The notes under the pieces were generated by a model. The model was not told the origin of the DNA, did not search any database, and saw nothing but the letters and a program-made list of their open reading frames with translations. This document shows positions 50,230 through 60,288 of a stretch of DNA of 64,000 nucleotides, one piece after another; the stretch's first letter is position 1, and each line of letters opens with the position of its first letter. This DNA comes from Trileptium ribeirensis. Taxonomy: Eukaryota > Nematoda > Enoplea > Enoplida > Thoracostomopsidae. The stretch is from contig JASANE010001826.1 of NCBI GenBank assembly GCA_030248225.1, positions 23,994-87,993 of the forward strand. Direction: 5' to 3'. Both the position numbers and the translations under genes were made by a program.

Positions 50230-52795
50230 AGTATTTTGAGAGTATATATATAGCGTACGGTTCGATCTTTTGTGGATTATCATATATTACTATTTATGTG
50301 GAAGACAAAATACTCAAATAGTTTATAACTTTCAGATGACCGTGTAAGTTTATTTTCAGGTAAATAAAGAATACATTTCGAGTGTTATGGTAGCCGGACG
50401 TGGAACTTCGCAACTAAGTTATCTATTAAGGATCGTGTCAAGCTCCGCCCAGGCGTATCAGCGCAAGTTTCCTCCTAGAGTAGCCGTATAAAGTTTTGTC
50501 ACTTTTATGGTTTATCAAAGCGTAGCCTTACGGCTGAGCCTAAGCCTAACTGTAGCCGGCACGCAATTGAACATTAAATTTTTGTCTTACGGTACTTGTG
50601 TCAAGTTTCCGGCCCATTGATATAGAATGTAGACCCGTTACACAATCCCCTATTAGTACATAAAGCAAGAACTTGACACTTTACGATGTAATTTTAGGTC
50701 TTGATGTTGATTACATGCCACTTAGCAAAGTGTGGCATACTGAATTTGTACGATGTATGGGTGTTGACATTAACCAGAATCGTCGCCGGCGTCAAGTCGT
50801 ATGTTTTGCTGTTGGGTTTGATTTATTGTAATGGAATCAAATCAGATTGTATTTATATTGTATAATCATTATTTTAGTGCTTTGTGGATTTAGGAAGTAA
50901 TTTTTTCGTTTTTAGGTGCAACATCTAACACGGAATATTGTGTCTAAAACATTTTCTTTCCTACGCTAGCTTAGTGCTTTGTTTTGTACTGAAGTTGTTT
51001 GGTATTTCTTGTATTTGACGTTCAGTTACTGGGCAGCGATAGTTACTTTTACAGTTTGCTAGGTCGCGATTATATGTAATGCAATTGATACGTATTATAT
51101 TCCATCGTTTTTCCAGAATAAATAATTAGGTTATGCTGGCTATTACTTCCCGTCCAGTCTCGAAATATTGCACCCGCCATACATCTCGAATCTACAACTA
51201 AAATAAAACGTTTGTGCCAACGCTTTCAGCGTAGTATTCATGCGTATTATCTCTACAAAACACAATTGATCTAACAACCACCCTTGTTTCTAAAAGCTAA
51301 CGATCGATAACTTAAGGTGTTAGCGAAGGATTTGCGCACTGTACATTACCTGACCCTTTAACGCTTAAAATAGACCTAGTGTTGTGCTTTAATTGACGAG
51401 AGTGATTTTTAGTTTGCCTTCACAGCTTGATTTTGCTGCATTGAGAGGTCTCTGTTTGTGTTTAGTGCCAAATGTAAAAATATACAGTCTGTGGAGGTTA
51501 AATTAGCTAAGCTTAAATGGCATACAGGTTAACCCTCATTTATTTAACGTCTTATAGAGAAAATGGTTATCTGAGGATAAAAGTGAAAAAGCGTTTGATT
51601 TCTACCGATTTGGCTGTTATCTTTGTTGAAAATTACGTAGCAGCTCAACACGATATCGACAAGGTATATCTAGTTCATTTGATCAAGCTAAAGTTTACAT
51701 TCAAACTTGTATCAATAATTAATTTGAAATCTTCGATTAATAATGACGATATGAAGAATGGTAATTTTCAATCACGTCACAGCATGCATAAAATATTTCG
51801 CTAAAACATTAGCACAAATGTATAAACATCTTGAACTGTAGAACGTCCGACTTAGCTCTTTCGTTCTTAAACCAAACCGTATTATGAACAATCGTGAACA
51901 AACTGTTGCTCCAACGGCGGAATGAACCTGAATGGCATGCGCGCGGGCCCGTATACTAGCTCCTACGCTATTTAAGAGATGTTACTCGATTCCTCAACAC
52001 GAACAAGCAACGCACGTCCGAACGTACGCCGAACGAAAAACTTGGCAATCAACTCGCTACACACTGTACGCTGTGACAATGTGTCAACACGAACGAGAGC
52101 GTTAACCTGGGAAGTCATTCGTAGGCAAACTGATAGTATATAACTAACAATCGACTCATACTGGAGGCCATATTATCAAACGTTAAATGGTATCCATATT
52201 TTTTGATTAGACGGAAATAATGTTAAATTCTTAACCTTTCCAAACTTTTCACTTTTGCATGATATACAGTTTGGTGTGGACAACAACATTAGTGTAGAGT
52301 GTAGAATAAGTTTTACATATCTAATTACAACATTAAGGGTAGTATTTGGCAACACATTGCAGCAAGTTGTTTCTTTGCTCTGGTACGCTAACTCATTAGG
52401 AATGTATGTTGGTTCCGTTCGATATCACTGACCAATAAACAGCAATTCTAGTTTGATAAGCGAGGGTTCGAACCATCGCTTTTCTATCAACCTTACACCG
52501 GGCTCTTCGTGTTTATTAAGTGTTAAATGTCTTCCAGCTGACTCATAAGTGTTTCTAATTGTTTTACGACAGAACTTTGCGAAGTTTTCCTCGACAGGTG
52601 CTACTAACTAAATCGTCTGTGTATAGAAATGAGCGTCAGAACTCTCCTGTTCGACAGAAGTGGAGCAGTTATCGAACAATGAACAGCCATCTACAACAAC
52701 GTTCCTCTATACATTTTCCCACGAGCACCCAGATTCTTCGCTCTAACCTGAACTCCGTATGCTGAATTGTAATACATCTGCCGGATTTTATTCAG

Positions 52796-52857
52796 ATGTT
52801 CACTTTGCTTCGGGTGTGTTTTCTGCTGAAAATGTAGTTCTTAGCTGGCACGACGCT
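52796..52857 (+). CDS. Candidate secreted cysteine-rich protein, exon 3
   Basis: After ...ttttattcag, two bases complete an Asp codon in the phase left by exon 2. The frame then reads VHFASGVFSAENVVLSWHDA to a GTGAGA donor in phase 0. Only 62 bases, no cysteine. The phase fit on both sides is the main support. Without splicing the frame would run to a TGA at 52910-52912. Confidence 0.42.
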
Positions 52858-55663
52858 GTGAGAATTTTGTCAAACAACGTCTTCAAACAAGCAATTACAA
52901 CTTTCTCCAAATGAATATTTATCTACAGGCTTCTGTGTGACTATTTTCGCATTTAAAATGACATTCTCGGCTTGCGGGGAGTAAGCTAGATAAATATATT
53001 CTCCTGTGAAACCATCATATCTGACGAATAGAATAGAGCCATCTTGGCATCTGTTATTTCAGGAATAATCCGGTTGTGGATTAATCTTCTGTAGGCTTGG
53101 ATACAATGCCTGGTAAAATCAGGATACTGTTTTTCCCAACAATGTCTACTGTGCCTGCATAAGTACTCCACTTGCCTTAAAAGTCTGATATTATGAATTG
53201 TGGTCGGTGCACATAGGCAGTTACCCTTAACTTGTTCCTTTGAAACTTAACAAAAGCAAAAGGTAGCAACCAATGTGCTGTCAAATAGCATCTTTATCAT
53301 TTTTTATTAAATATGTCTTCATAAGCTGAAGTTGACGTTATACGCATAGAACTGTGTATGTCGGACAAAAATAGAGTTTTTAGACGGTTAAATAGGTTCA
53401 TATAACACAATGAATCGATATGTTTTTTACTCATTTTCGAAGCCAATTTCATGTATTTCTTCAAAATACGCATATTAACTGTCACATCAATGTCTATAAC
53501 ATCTCGTCAGCATTAACCAGATTCACCTTTTTATCACAACAACGTGCACAGTAATTAAGCTATTGATTATTTACCAATTGTGGCAACAATTTGGCCATTG
53601 CTATATCATATCGTTATTGCTATATTACATATTGCATTTCCATATTGATATATCATTTGGCTGCTCTCATTGAGCTCCGTTCGGTCAAAAATTATGGACG
53701 CTATTTATCCGTTAGATCCTGTTATCTTCAATATGGTCCATTTTTGCTCATATGCCCTCAATTTTTTTCATGATTGAGTTCCCGGTGTTCGTACGGCCAT
53801 GTTCATAAAAACTTTGCTAATAGTGAGTTAATTAAACTGACAAGGTGAAAATTTCGAAAACGCTCAATTCAAAGTGGAGACAGAAACTAACGTAACAAAT
53901 ATCTTCTGAAAGCTGTGACGCAAAATGTTTAAATCGGAAACAATGAGTTGGCCAAATTTTTATCTAAAATAGGGACATATAAGTTGCTCTTTGTTGGCAA
54001 CAATTTAATTTTCCTCAAAATGTTATAAAACGTAAAGGTGAATGCTGAAACGAAGTCCTTGATTTCCAAATCTGAATACTAACGTACAATGTTCTCGTTG
54101 TTTAACACGGGTGTTAATACCCGCCGAATCTTGGGTGATGTTAATTCACCATGTCGTACATGACTACACCATCAATGAGAGTCAGCTGGAATCATCATGA
54201 GAGTCAGCTGCACAGTAAAACAGGAGACCAAAATTCAATACCGGCCGATAAGGGAAGTTTTTAATTCAACCGTCTGGTACACGACTACACCATCTGTGAA
54301 ATTGTCAGCAAGAATTTTTTGAGGGTCAGCCGCACACTAAAACAGGAGATCCAAATTCAGTACCCGCCGATAAGGGATGTTTTTGATTCAACCGTCTGGT
54401 ACATGACTACACCATCTGTGAGAGTCAGCTGGAATCTTTATGAGAGACAGCGGCACACTTAAACAGGAGATCCAAATTCAGTAACCGCCGATAAGTTATG
54501 TTCTTAATTCAACCGTCTGGTACATGGCTACACCACCTGTGAGAGTCAGCTGGAATCTTTATGAGAGTCAGCCGCACACTGAAACATGAGATCCAAATTC
54601 AGTACCCGCCGATAAGTGATGTTGTTAATTCAACCGTCTGGTCCATGACTACACCAGCTATAAGAATCAGCTACAGTCGTCATGAGAGTCAGCTACTTAG
54701 TAAAACAGGAGACGCAAATTCAATACCCGCCGGATTTTGAGTGATGTTGTTAATCAACCGTCTGGTACATGACTACACCATCTGTGAGAGTCAGCTGGAA
54801 TCTTTATTAGAGTCAGCCGCACACTAAAACAGGAGATCCTAATTCAGTACCCGCCGATAAGGGATGTTTTTAATTCAACCGTCTGGTACATGACTACACC
54901 GTCTGTGAGAGTCAGCTGGAATCTTTATGAGAGTCAGCCGCACACTAAAACAGGAGACCCAAATTCAGTACCTGCCGATAAGGGATGCTGTTAGTTCAAC
55001 CGTCTGGTGCATGACTACACCATCTGTGAGAGTCAGGTGGAATCTTTATGAGAGACAGCCGCACACTTAAATAGGAGATCCAAATTCAGTAACCGCCGAT
55101 AAGGGATGTTCTTAATTCAACCATCTGGTCCATGACTACACCAGCTATAAGAATCAACTGGAGTCGTCATGAGAGTCAGCTACTCAGTAAAACAGGAGTC
55201 GCAAATTCAATACTCGCCGAATTTTGAGTGATGTTGTTAATCAACCGTGTGGTACATGACTACACCATTTGTGAGAGTTAGCTGGAATCGCCATGATAGT
55301 CAGCTACGCAGTAAAACAGGAGACCCAAATTCAATACCCGTCGAATCCTGAGTGATGCACTCAATTCAACCTTGCGGTACATGACTATACCATCTATGAG
55401 AGTCAGCTGCACAGTAAAACATGAGACCCAAATTTAACACCCACCGGATCTTGAGTGATGTTCTTAATTTAACCGTGTGGTACATGATCACACCATCTGT
55501 GAGAGTCATCTGGATTCGTCATGAGAGTCAGCTGCGCTATAAAACATATGACCCAAATTTAATATCGACGCTGACGTATGGATGACAATTTATAGGATCT
55601 GGCAATTTTGAACTTCTCAATCGCTTTCCAAACATCTTTTTCTAAAATTGACTAAAATTTCAG
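52858..55663 (+). other. Intron 3 of the secreted-protein model
   Basis: GT-AG interval of 2806 bp that holds the 122-bp tandem array. Two minus-strand frames of about 60 codons (52986-53171, 53297-53485) have coding-like composition but no identified partners. Confidence 0.4.
54110..55565 (+). repeat. Tandem array of about twelve 122-bp units
   Basis: Each unit contains 'ttaattcaaccgtctggtac', 'atgactacaccatctgtgag', 'agtcagctggaatc', 'aaaacaggaga.ccaaattca' and 'acccgccgataagg'. Unit starts fall about every 121-124 bp. The central units are the most alike and the edge units more diverged, as expected for unequal exchange. No open frame runs through it. Confidence 0.95.
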
Positions 55664-55774
55664 GCACGAACGTACGATGATGTAGCCAATCGTTTGTGTT
55701 TTGAAACCGTGCGAAACGATTTAGTCAACTGTGAGACTTACGCTGCGCAAGTTTGCCCCAAATATAACGAGTAA
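55664..55774 (+). CDS. Candidate secreted cysteine-rich protein, last exon
   Basis: After ...gactaaaatttcag only one frame is open: ARTYDDVANRLCFETVRNDL, then VNCETYAAQVCPKYNE and TAA at 55772-55774. It contains C-F-x9-C like exon 2, then C-x7-C. The phase matches exon 3. The sequence ACGA|GTAAGC at 55770 could alternatively be a donor, making this an internal exon. The C-x7-C part vaguely recalls ShK-type cysteine patterns, but the pattern is incomplete and I do not assign the domain. Confidence 0.48.
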   Translation, partial: ARTYDDVANRLCFETVRNDLVNCETYAAQVCPKYNE

Positions 55775-56761
55775 GCCGACAGTGATTTCCAACAGATTTA
55801 ATTTATATCTGAAATTCATTGTGTAAAAATTATCGACATACATCATTTCGTCATAAAGGATATTTTATATATCCTCCGTTTATCTATTTTCTTTTAAAGC
55901 TAATGCTGAGATTAGGAAAAGTAGTTTTAAACGCGGGTTTTCAAACCATATGGTGCATATGGATATGGTACATGAAGCATTCCAGGATTTTGCAGCACTG
56001 TTGATCGCAGATCTGTTATTCAAATTAATGAATTTAAAAAATAGAACTATTTGACTACCGCCGCATGCTGCCCCGGCTGGAACATTGAGAAAGCTTCCCA
56101 TCAATTGAGCGTTTTGAGACGGTGCTTTTCGAAAAACCATTCAGAAAAACCAAAATGTTTGACCATTTTGAAAAATTATTAATTTTTTGTTTCCACGCTT
56201 CTATTAGCTGTTTTTAGATAAACCCAGTTTTTTTGTAATGGCGAAAGTTAAAAACGGTACATAATTGAATGTGGAAGATGCTATGTTAGATATTTTATAA
56301 TTTTTAAAAGTCGTTGCTGTTGGATTGATAATGTGGTCGCTATGGCCGTACTGAGGTTAAAAGTAATTTAATAAGCGCGGTGAAAAAATTTAATAACGAC
56401 ATAAACCATCGCTATGCAGGCCCGTGCTTAGGCTGTGGTGCCCCCCCCCCAAGACATAACCTTGTGGGCCCCTGAGATTCTGATATTTTTCCTGACGGAG
56501 AAAAACTTCTGTAAGACTAGTTGGAGCATATTGCGATAAAATACCTTGCTCATAGCCTACATGCTTTTCTGCACTGGTGCATCCATGGGGGCGCGGCAAA
56601 CCAACCAACCTGAACTGTGTTCCGAACGGGTTGCGAGAGTACATTTAGAGAACTATTCATTACTTATTGACATTAAAAGAATGTGTATACAGCTACAGCG
56701 AGTGGATGTTTTGGGCAGGAACAATATAACCACGCTCTAACATCAAATTACATATTTAAAG
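55775..56761. other. Non-coding DNA
   Basis: No gene recognised; there is a C-run at about 56441-56451. Confidence 0.5.
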
Positions 56762-57685
56762 TGGTTTCTTTCGAAGCTTTTGTTCTTTAAAACACCGAAC
56801 GATCTCTTCAAATTTCAGGTTGCGAGCTACTTCTGATTCTATCGATATTACTGCAAGCGCTGTCAATCTATCATCGGTCATATTTGACCTCATGTAGTTT
56901 TTTTATAATCTTCATTTTGCTGAAGCTTCTTTCAGCCTCAGCCACTGTAACGGGAATAGTAAGTAAACTCTGAGTGCGATTGTGAGATTGGCGTAGTTTT
57001 CCTGCAATCCACGCTTGAATATGAAGTGTAGTATTTCCTCGGCCGTGTTTGGTTTGTCAACCGATACGGTTTGAACAGCTGTTAAGAACCGTTCAACTTC
57101 CATTTCTAACTCAGCGGGGTCAATGTCTCCAGTTTTTACTGCAAGACTGTGACAAGATTCGTGTAATAGACCATTTCGATAAGTCTCATGCATCGTATCT
57201 GCGTTATAGATGAAACCAAACAAATGGAAAAATTCTTTTAATTGCCCGAATCTTTCATTACAGGACGTAGTGGCTTGATCAAGAAGCATGTAGAAAAAAT
57301 CGGTGATGAATTCCTGCTCTTGTGACAAAACCGTGCCTTCAGATTCATACGAGGCCATTCTTTTCTTGCGCCTTAATCGTACTGAGGGAAAGAATTCTTC
57401 AATTCCAACATGCTGCGCTACGGGCCGCGCTGCTGCACACGCCCTTTGATATCCAGTGTTCCGATATTCTCCAAGAAATTTCTGAGTTGCTTCAATTTCT
57501 GTTTGAAGCCCTGGCAGACTAGCAGTTCCAGACTGAAGAATTTTACTTGTTTTGTTCATTTCAAAAAGAAGATCATACCAGACGAATACGCTTATCAAAA
57601 AAGGCCACGACCGAACGGCATCAATCAGAGAACTAGCTTCGTGAGCTGAAGCGCCGTCCTTTTTCATCAGACATAATTGTTCCAT
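56762..57685 (-). pseudogene. hAT-family transposase remnant (ZMYM1-like), 3' part
   Basis: On the minus strand a 257-codon frame (57685 down to 56912) resembles the C-terminal half of hAT transposases of the zinc-finger MYM-type-1-like group. It has 'SWPFLISVFVWYDLLFEMNK' with following 'SKILQ', then 'FLGEYRNTGYQRA' and 'RLRRKKRM', and the run-up to the dimerisation region ('LTIALRVYLL'). The conserved end continues in other frames: 'VTVAEAERSFSKMKIIK' and then 'TDDRLTALAVISIESEVAR' down to about 56762. That implies at least two frameshifts. The N-terminal zinc-finger and RNase-H-like front part is missing upstream. No terminal inverted repeats were found. A dead fragment. Confidence 0.85.
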
Positions 57686-58152
57686 AATAAATTATATCTG
57701 ACATTTTACTGATGAAAAGTCTTATTCTTCATGTAATACTACATATCGAAAAAGAAATAGTAAAAAGAAAAGTAAAAAGGAAAAGAATTTAAAGGAATAA
57801 TTTAAAGGAAATATATCATGAAAACTGCCAAAATCATAGTCGGGTACCCTGGTAACGATACACTACACGATGCTCATGCCACATATGTCTTTCATTGCTT
57901 GCTATAAAGTATTATTTTATTAGCTTACAAAGCACTATTATTCCATACTCTGATGATCTATTGATGTTTAATGATAGTTATATCACCATTACGATAACAT
58001 CTTAGCGACTCGTAACAGTTATTTGACTTGACTCATATGTAGTTTTTGACGCAAATTCTTAAAATTTGAGAGAACATGTTTCTAGAGAAATGCATGTCAT
58101 CAGAAATATGTCAGCTAACCCTGCTTTGCATGTTATGGTTTACAGAAATATC
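57686..58152. other. AT-rich spacer before the retrotransposon
   Basis: No gene recognised. The bases just before 58153 (…cagaaatatc) contain the presumed target site of the LTR element; the matching duplicate lies beyond the window. Confidence 0.5.
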
Positions 58153-58509
58153 TGAACTGTCTTGAAAGCTGAAAATACTGAAAAGCTGAAAGCTTGAACT
58201 TGAAAGCTGAAAACCAGTTTGCCAAGAAAATGATTTGAAGAATTTACGAATATGAGAAACTGGTTCCTACGATCCGGAACCAGTCGAGGAATAGCTCATT
58301 TGCATAACACTGAAACATTGTCATATAAGCAAGGCCGTTCTAGGGTGTCAAGTTCAGTTGTCTCAGTCGAGTGAAACTACAAGTTAATGCAAGTGGTTAT
58401 TCCACTCCACCACTTGTTTCGTCTCATGTTTATTTTACTTATTTATTAAATATTCTTTTGCTTGCTTTGTTTGGCGACGCGATCGAGTTGGGTCACTCAA
58501 AACCCAGCA
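58153..58509 (+). repeat. 5' LTR (357 bp)
   Basis: Begins TGAACTGTC and ends CCCAGCA, giving TG...CA borders. It matches 63660-64000 with only four substitutions, all in the first 120 bp. The U3 start holds three GAAAGCTGAAA-type words. A 9-bp perfect hairpin ACTGGTTCC/GGAACCAGT (about 58259-58284) follows; the 3' copy has one arm mismatch there. Confidence 0.93.
58323..58359 (+). promoter_or_regulatory. LTR core promoter candidate (TATA plus initiator)
   Basis: ATATAAG at 58323-58329 is followed about 30 bases later by an initiator-like TCAGTT at 58354-58359, a spacing typical of metazoan TATA/Inr promoters. If used, transcription starts near 58355 and R/U5 is about 155 bp. Confidence 0.5.
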
Positions 58510-58511
58510 TT

Positions 58512-58526
58512 TGGTGAACCCGACGT
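58512..58526 (+). other. Primer binding site, tRNA-Trp type
   Basis: TGGTGAACCCGACGT starts two bases after the 5' LTR. It complements the 3' end of metazoan tRNA-Trp, as I recall it, at 14 of 15 positions (an A where C is expected). tRNA-Trp priming is known from CsRn1-type elements. Confidence 0.75.
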
Positions 58527-59000
58527 TCAAGCGATCCCGACGTCCACGAGACAACGCAGTGAATTCCTGAAACGACCAACAGCGTGGCAACAACAAGGTC
58601 AGTGATTGTGGTACAAATGAACTGATTGTGAGAAGCGGAAACAATTCAATCAAGCGATCTTGACGCTTTCGATTCAATCGAGCGACTCCGGTGTCCACAA
58701 TTCAAACGAACGATCCCGGTCGACCTCAATTCAATCACCACAGACGGTGTCAATTCAAGCAAACGATTTCATTTCAATCAGGTATTCACGGTGGTTTCCG
58801 GTTCATCAACCGTTTCGCATAAGCGCTCGCAACCGGGTCAGCCATAACGTTCTCAAAAAAATCGGTATTCGATTCAACAACCGTTCGACCAACCATCTCG
58901 CATTCGAGCCGTTTTACACAACTCAAGAAAGTCCTCGCAAGCGACAACGTTGAAAAGTCGATACTCGATTCATCAACTGAACTAAATTGATTATAAAAAA
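58527..59000 (+). other. Retrotransposon leader
   Basis: Non-coding leader with recurring 'caattcaa(t/g)c..gcgat' words (about 58645-58785). A 97-codon frame (58660-58953) has no recognisable domain. It may hold the packaging signal, which is inference from position only. Confidence 0.5.
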
Positions 59001-59204
59001 ATGATGATGAAAAGAAACAAAAAACTTGACATTATCATGATAAAATTTATAATAATCACCATCTTTCGAGCAGCACTAGTTCTTCATCAACACGATTCCA
59101 CAAAGCCCAGTGGTACGACTTGCAATCAATTTTTGTTTATCAGTGGCATCGATCGCGCCTGGTCCATTCGTTCAGTCACGGTTTCCCGGGAGGACGGCAC
59201 TTGA
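59001..59204 (+). CDS. Short leader frame of the retrotransposon
   Basis: ATG at 59001 opens 67 codons with a basic start (MMMKRNKKLD), a hydrophobic segment (IIMIKFIIITIF) and then a polar stretch, ending at TGA. It lies one frame away from the 2A-bearing frame that overlaps it from 59030. The hydrophobic start could be a signal or anchor, or an accident of AT-rich sequence. It may once have been the N-terminal part of the 2A protein. Confidence 0.3.
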   Translation: MMMKRNKKLDIIMIKFIIITIFRAALVLHQHDSTKPSGTTCNQFLFISGIDRAWSIRSVTVSREDGT

Positions 59205-59434
59205 TACTAACCATTGATTGGACAATTGGGGTCAAAAGTGCAAGGCATGCAACGTTGTTACGGTTACTCCTCCTGGTTTCCGGTGATGTGGAATCAAATC
59301 CGGGGCCGGTAGTTAATTGGCGGGCATGGCGCAAAGCGAATCTGGCGAAGATCCTGGAGCGACTCCACGAGGGAGATTCATCGTTCACAATGCCGGTAAA
59401 AAAGTTGATATTCTCACGGCACTCGAACAAATAG
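59030..59434 (+). CDS. 2A-bearing frame upstream of gag
   Basis: An open stretch without an ATG (59030-59434) contains, at 59264-59308, a Leu-rich run followed by SGDVESNPGP. This is the canonical 2A ribosome-skipping motif D-V/I-E-x-N-P-G-P, at 59285-59308. In 2A sites the ribosome fails to join the last Gly and Pro and may continue or be released. The final Pro codon is 17 bases before the gag ATG, but gag is in another frame (shifted by -1). 2A motifs are known from RNA viruses and some non-LTR retrotransposons. In this copy the gag frame carries a TAA at 59314, so a continuous 2A-Gag protein is not encoded. Confidence 0.7.
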   Translation, partial: HYHDKIYNNHHLSSSTSSSSTRFHKAQWYDLQSIFVYQWHRSRLVHSFSHGFPGGRHLILTIDWTIGVKSARHATLLRLLLLVSGDVESNPGPVVNWRAWRKANLAKILERLHEGDSSFTMPVKKLIFSRHSNK

Positions 59435-60288
59435 ATGTCAACGCCGTCAATGCAATCGCTCGTTTACTCGATGAACAAGACACACAACCAGCAACGAATC
59501 CTTCCATAACACACCCCGATGCCAAGTCGTTCAAGCTGCCCGAATTTTTCGATAAAGATCCTGAGATATGGTTCAATCAAATCGAGCGCATCCTTGGCAA
59601 CGTCGGTGATGATGTCAAACTCAAAAGCCTCCTGCAAGCACTTCCGACCCATGTCATTCTAGAGAGCGGTGTCAATCTCGACGAATCGTACGATATCATC
59701 AAGTCAGCGGTGATCAATTTCTTGGCCACAAGCGGAGAACGAAAGTTAAAGCAACTTTTACAACAGCAACAACTCGGTGACAGAAAACCTTCAGTGGCAC
59801 TGCGACATCTGCAACGATTAGCTCCGAACAGCGCCGATCTGGTTCGATTACGGTTCCTGGAGATATTGCCCGAACCCATTAGAATTATCCTTGCTTCACT
59901 GGACGTCTTATCGTTAGAAAAACTGGCAGAAACAGCAGATCGAATGATGGATCAGTCAAGTACAAACGCCGAGTGCAGTACCGTACAAACCGAATCAAAT
60001 CAATCAATACAACGACTGGAACAACGACTCGACAAGGTTTGCACGATGATGGAATCCTTTCGCTTTCGATCCCCATCACGAGGTCGATATACCGAACGGT
60101 TGTCGAAACCCGGTGGCAATCTACATGCACGACAACGCTCTCGCTCACGATCAAGGTTTCGTCCTGATGGCCGATATTGCTTTTACCAGTACCGATTTGG
60201 TAACAAGGCCAGGAATTGTCGGCAACCATGCTTGTGGGGTACACCAGGCGACAAGGGAAATGACACCTCTCCACCGGAAGAGCGGTAG
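59326..60288 (+). CDS. gag: Gag polyprotein of the retrotransposon
   Basis: 320 codons from ATG 59326 (the frame opens at 59317 after a TAA). Residues about 69-90 read FKLPEFFDKDPEIWFNQIE, the typical start of the Ty3/gypsy Gag capsid region. An RS-rich basic segment (about 240-280) precedes a Cys box, C285-x2-Q288-x9-C298-x3-C302. In CsRn1-type elements this box is C-x2-H-x9-C-x3-C; here the His position is Gln, so zinc binding is doubtful. Gag assembles the virus-like particle and packages RNA. The frame stops at TAG 60286-60288, overlapping pol by 25 bases. A GGGAAAT heptamer lies at 60255-60261. Confidence 0.88.
   Translation: MAQSESGEDPGATPRGRFIVHNAGKKVDILTALEQIDVNAVNAIARLLDEQDTQPATNPSITHPDAKSFKLPEFFDKDPEIWFNQIERILGNVGDDVKLKSLLQALPTHVILESGVNLDESYDIIKSAVINFLATSGERKLKQLLQQQQLGDRKPSVALRHLQRLAPNSADLVRLRFLEILPEPIRIILASLDVLSLEKLAETADRMMDQSSTNAECSTVQTESNQSIQRLEQRLDKVCTMMESFRFRSPSRGRYTERLSKPGGNLHARQRSRSRSRFRPDGRYCFYQYRFGNKARNCRQPCLWGTPGDKGNDTSPPEER
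60255..60261 (+). promoter_or_regulatory. Candidate -1 frameshift heptamer at the gag-pol junction
   Basis: G GGA AAT lies in the gag reading frame and fits X-XXY-YYZ; pol is in the -1 frame. However, the codon reached immediately after slipping is TGA (60261-60263), and the pol frame opens only after it. Either this copy carries a nonsense change here or shifting happens further on in the 25-base overlap. No stable pseudoknot was identified by eye. Confidence 0.4.

Noticed and set aside
52986..53485. Two minus-strand frames (52986-53171 and 53297-53485) with charged, coding-like composition
   Set aside because: They could be exons of a gene on the other strand, but they are in unrelated frames, have no convincing joining sites, and resemble no family.
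54110..55565. Array of regularly spaced repeats resembling a CRISPR
   Set aside because: Units are contiguous 122-bp tandem copies without unique spacers, in eukaryotic DNA.
58660..58953. 97-codon frame in the retrotransposon leader
   Set aside because: Its composition derives from the 'caattcaa' words, it has no domain and it precedes the position where coding is expected.
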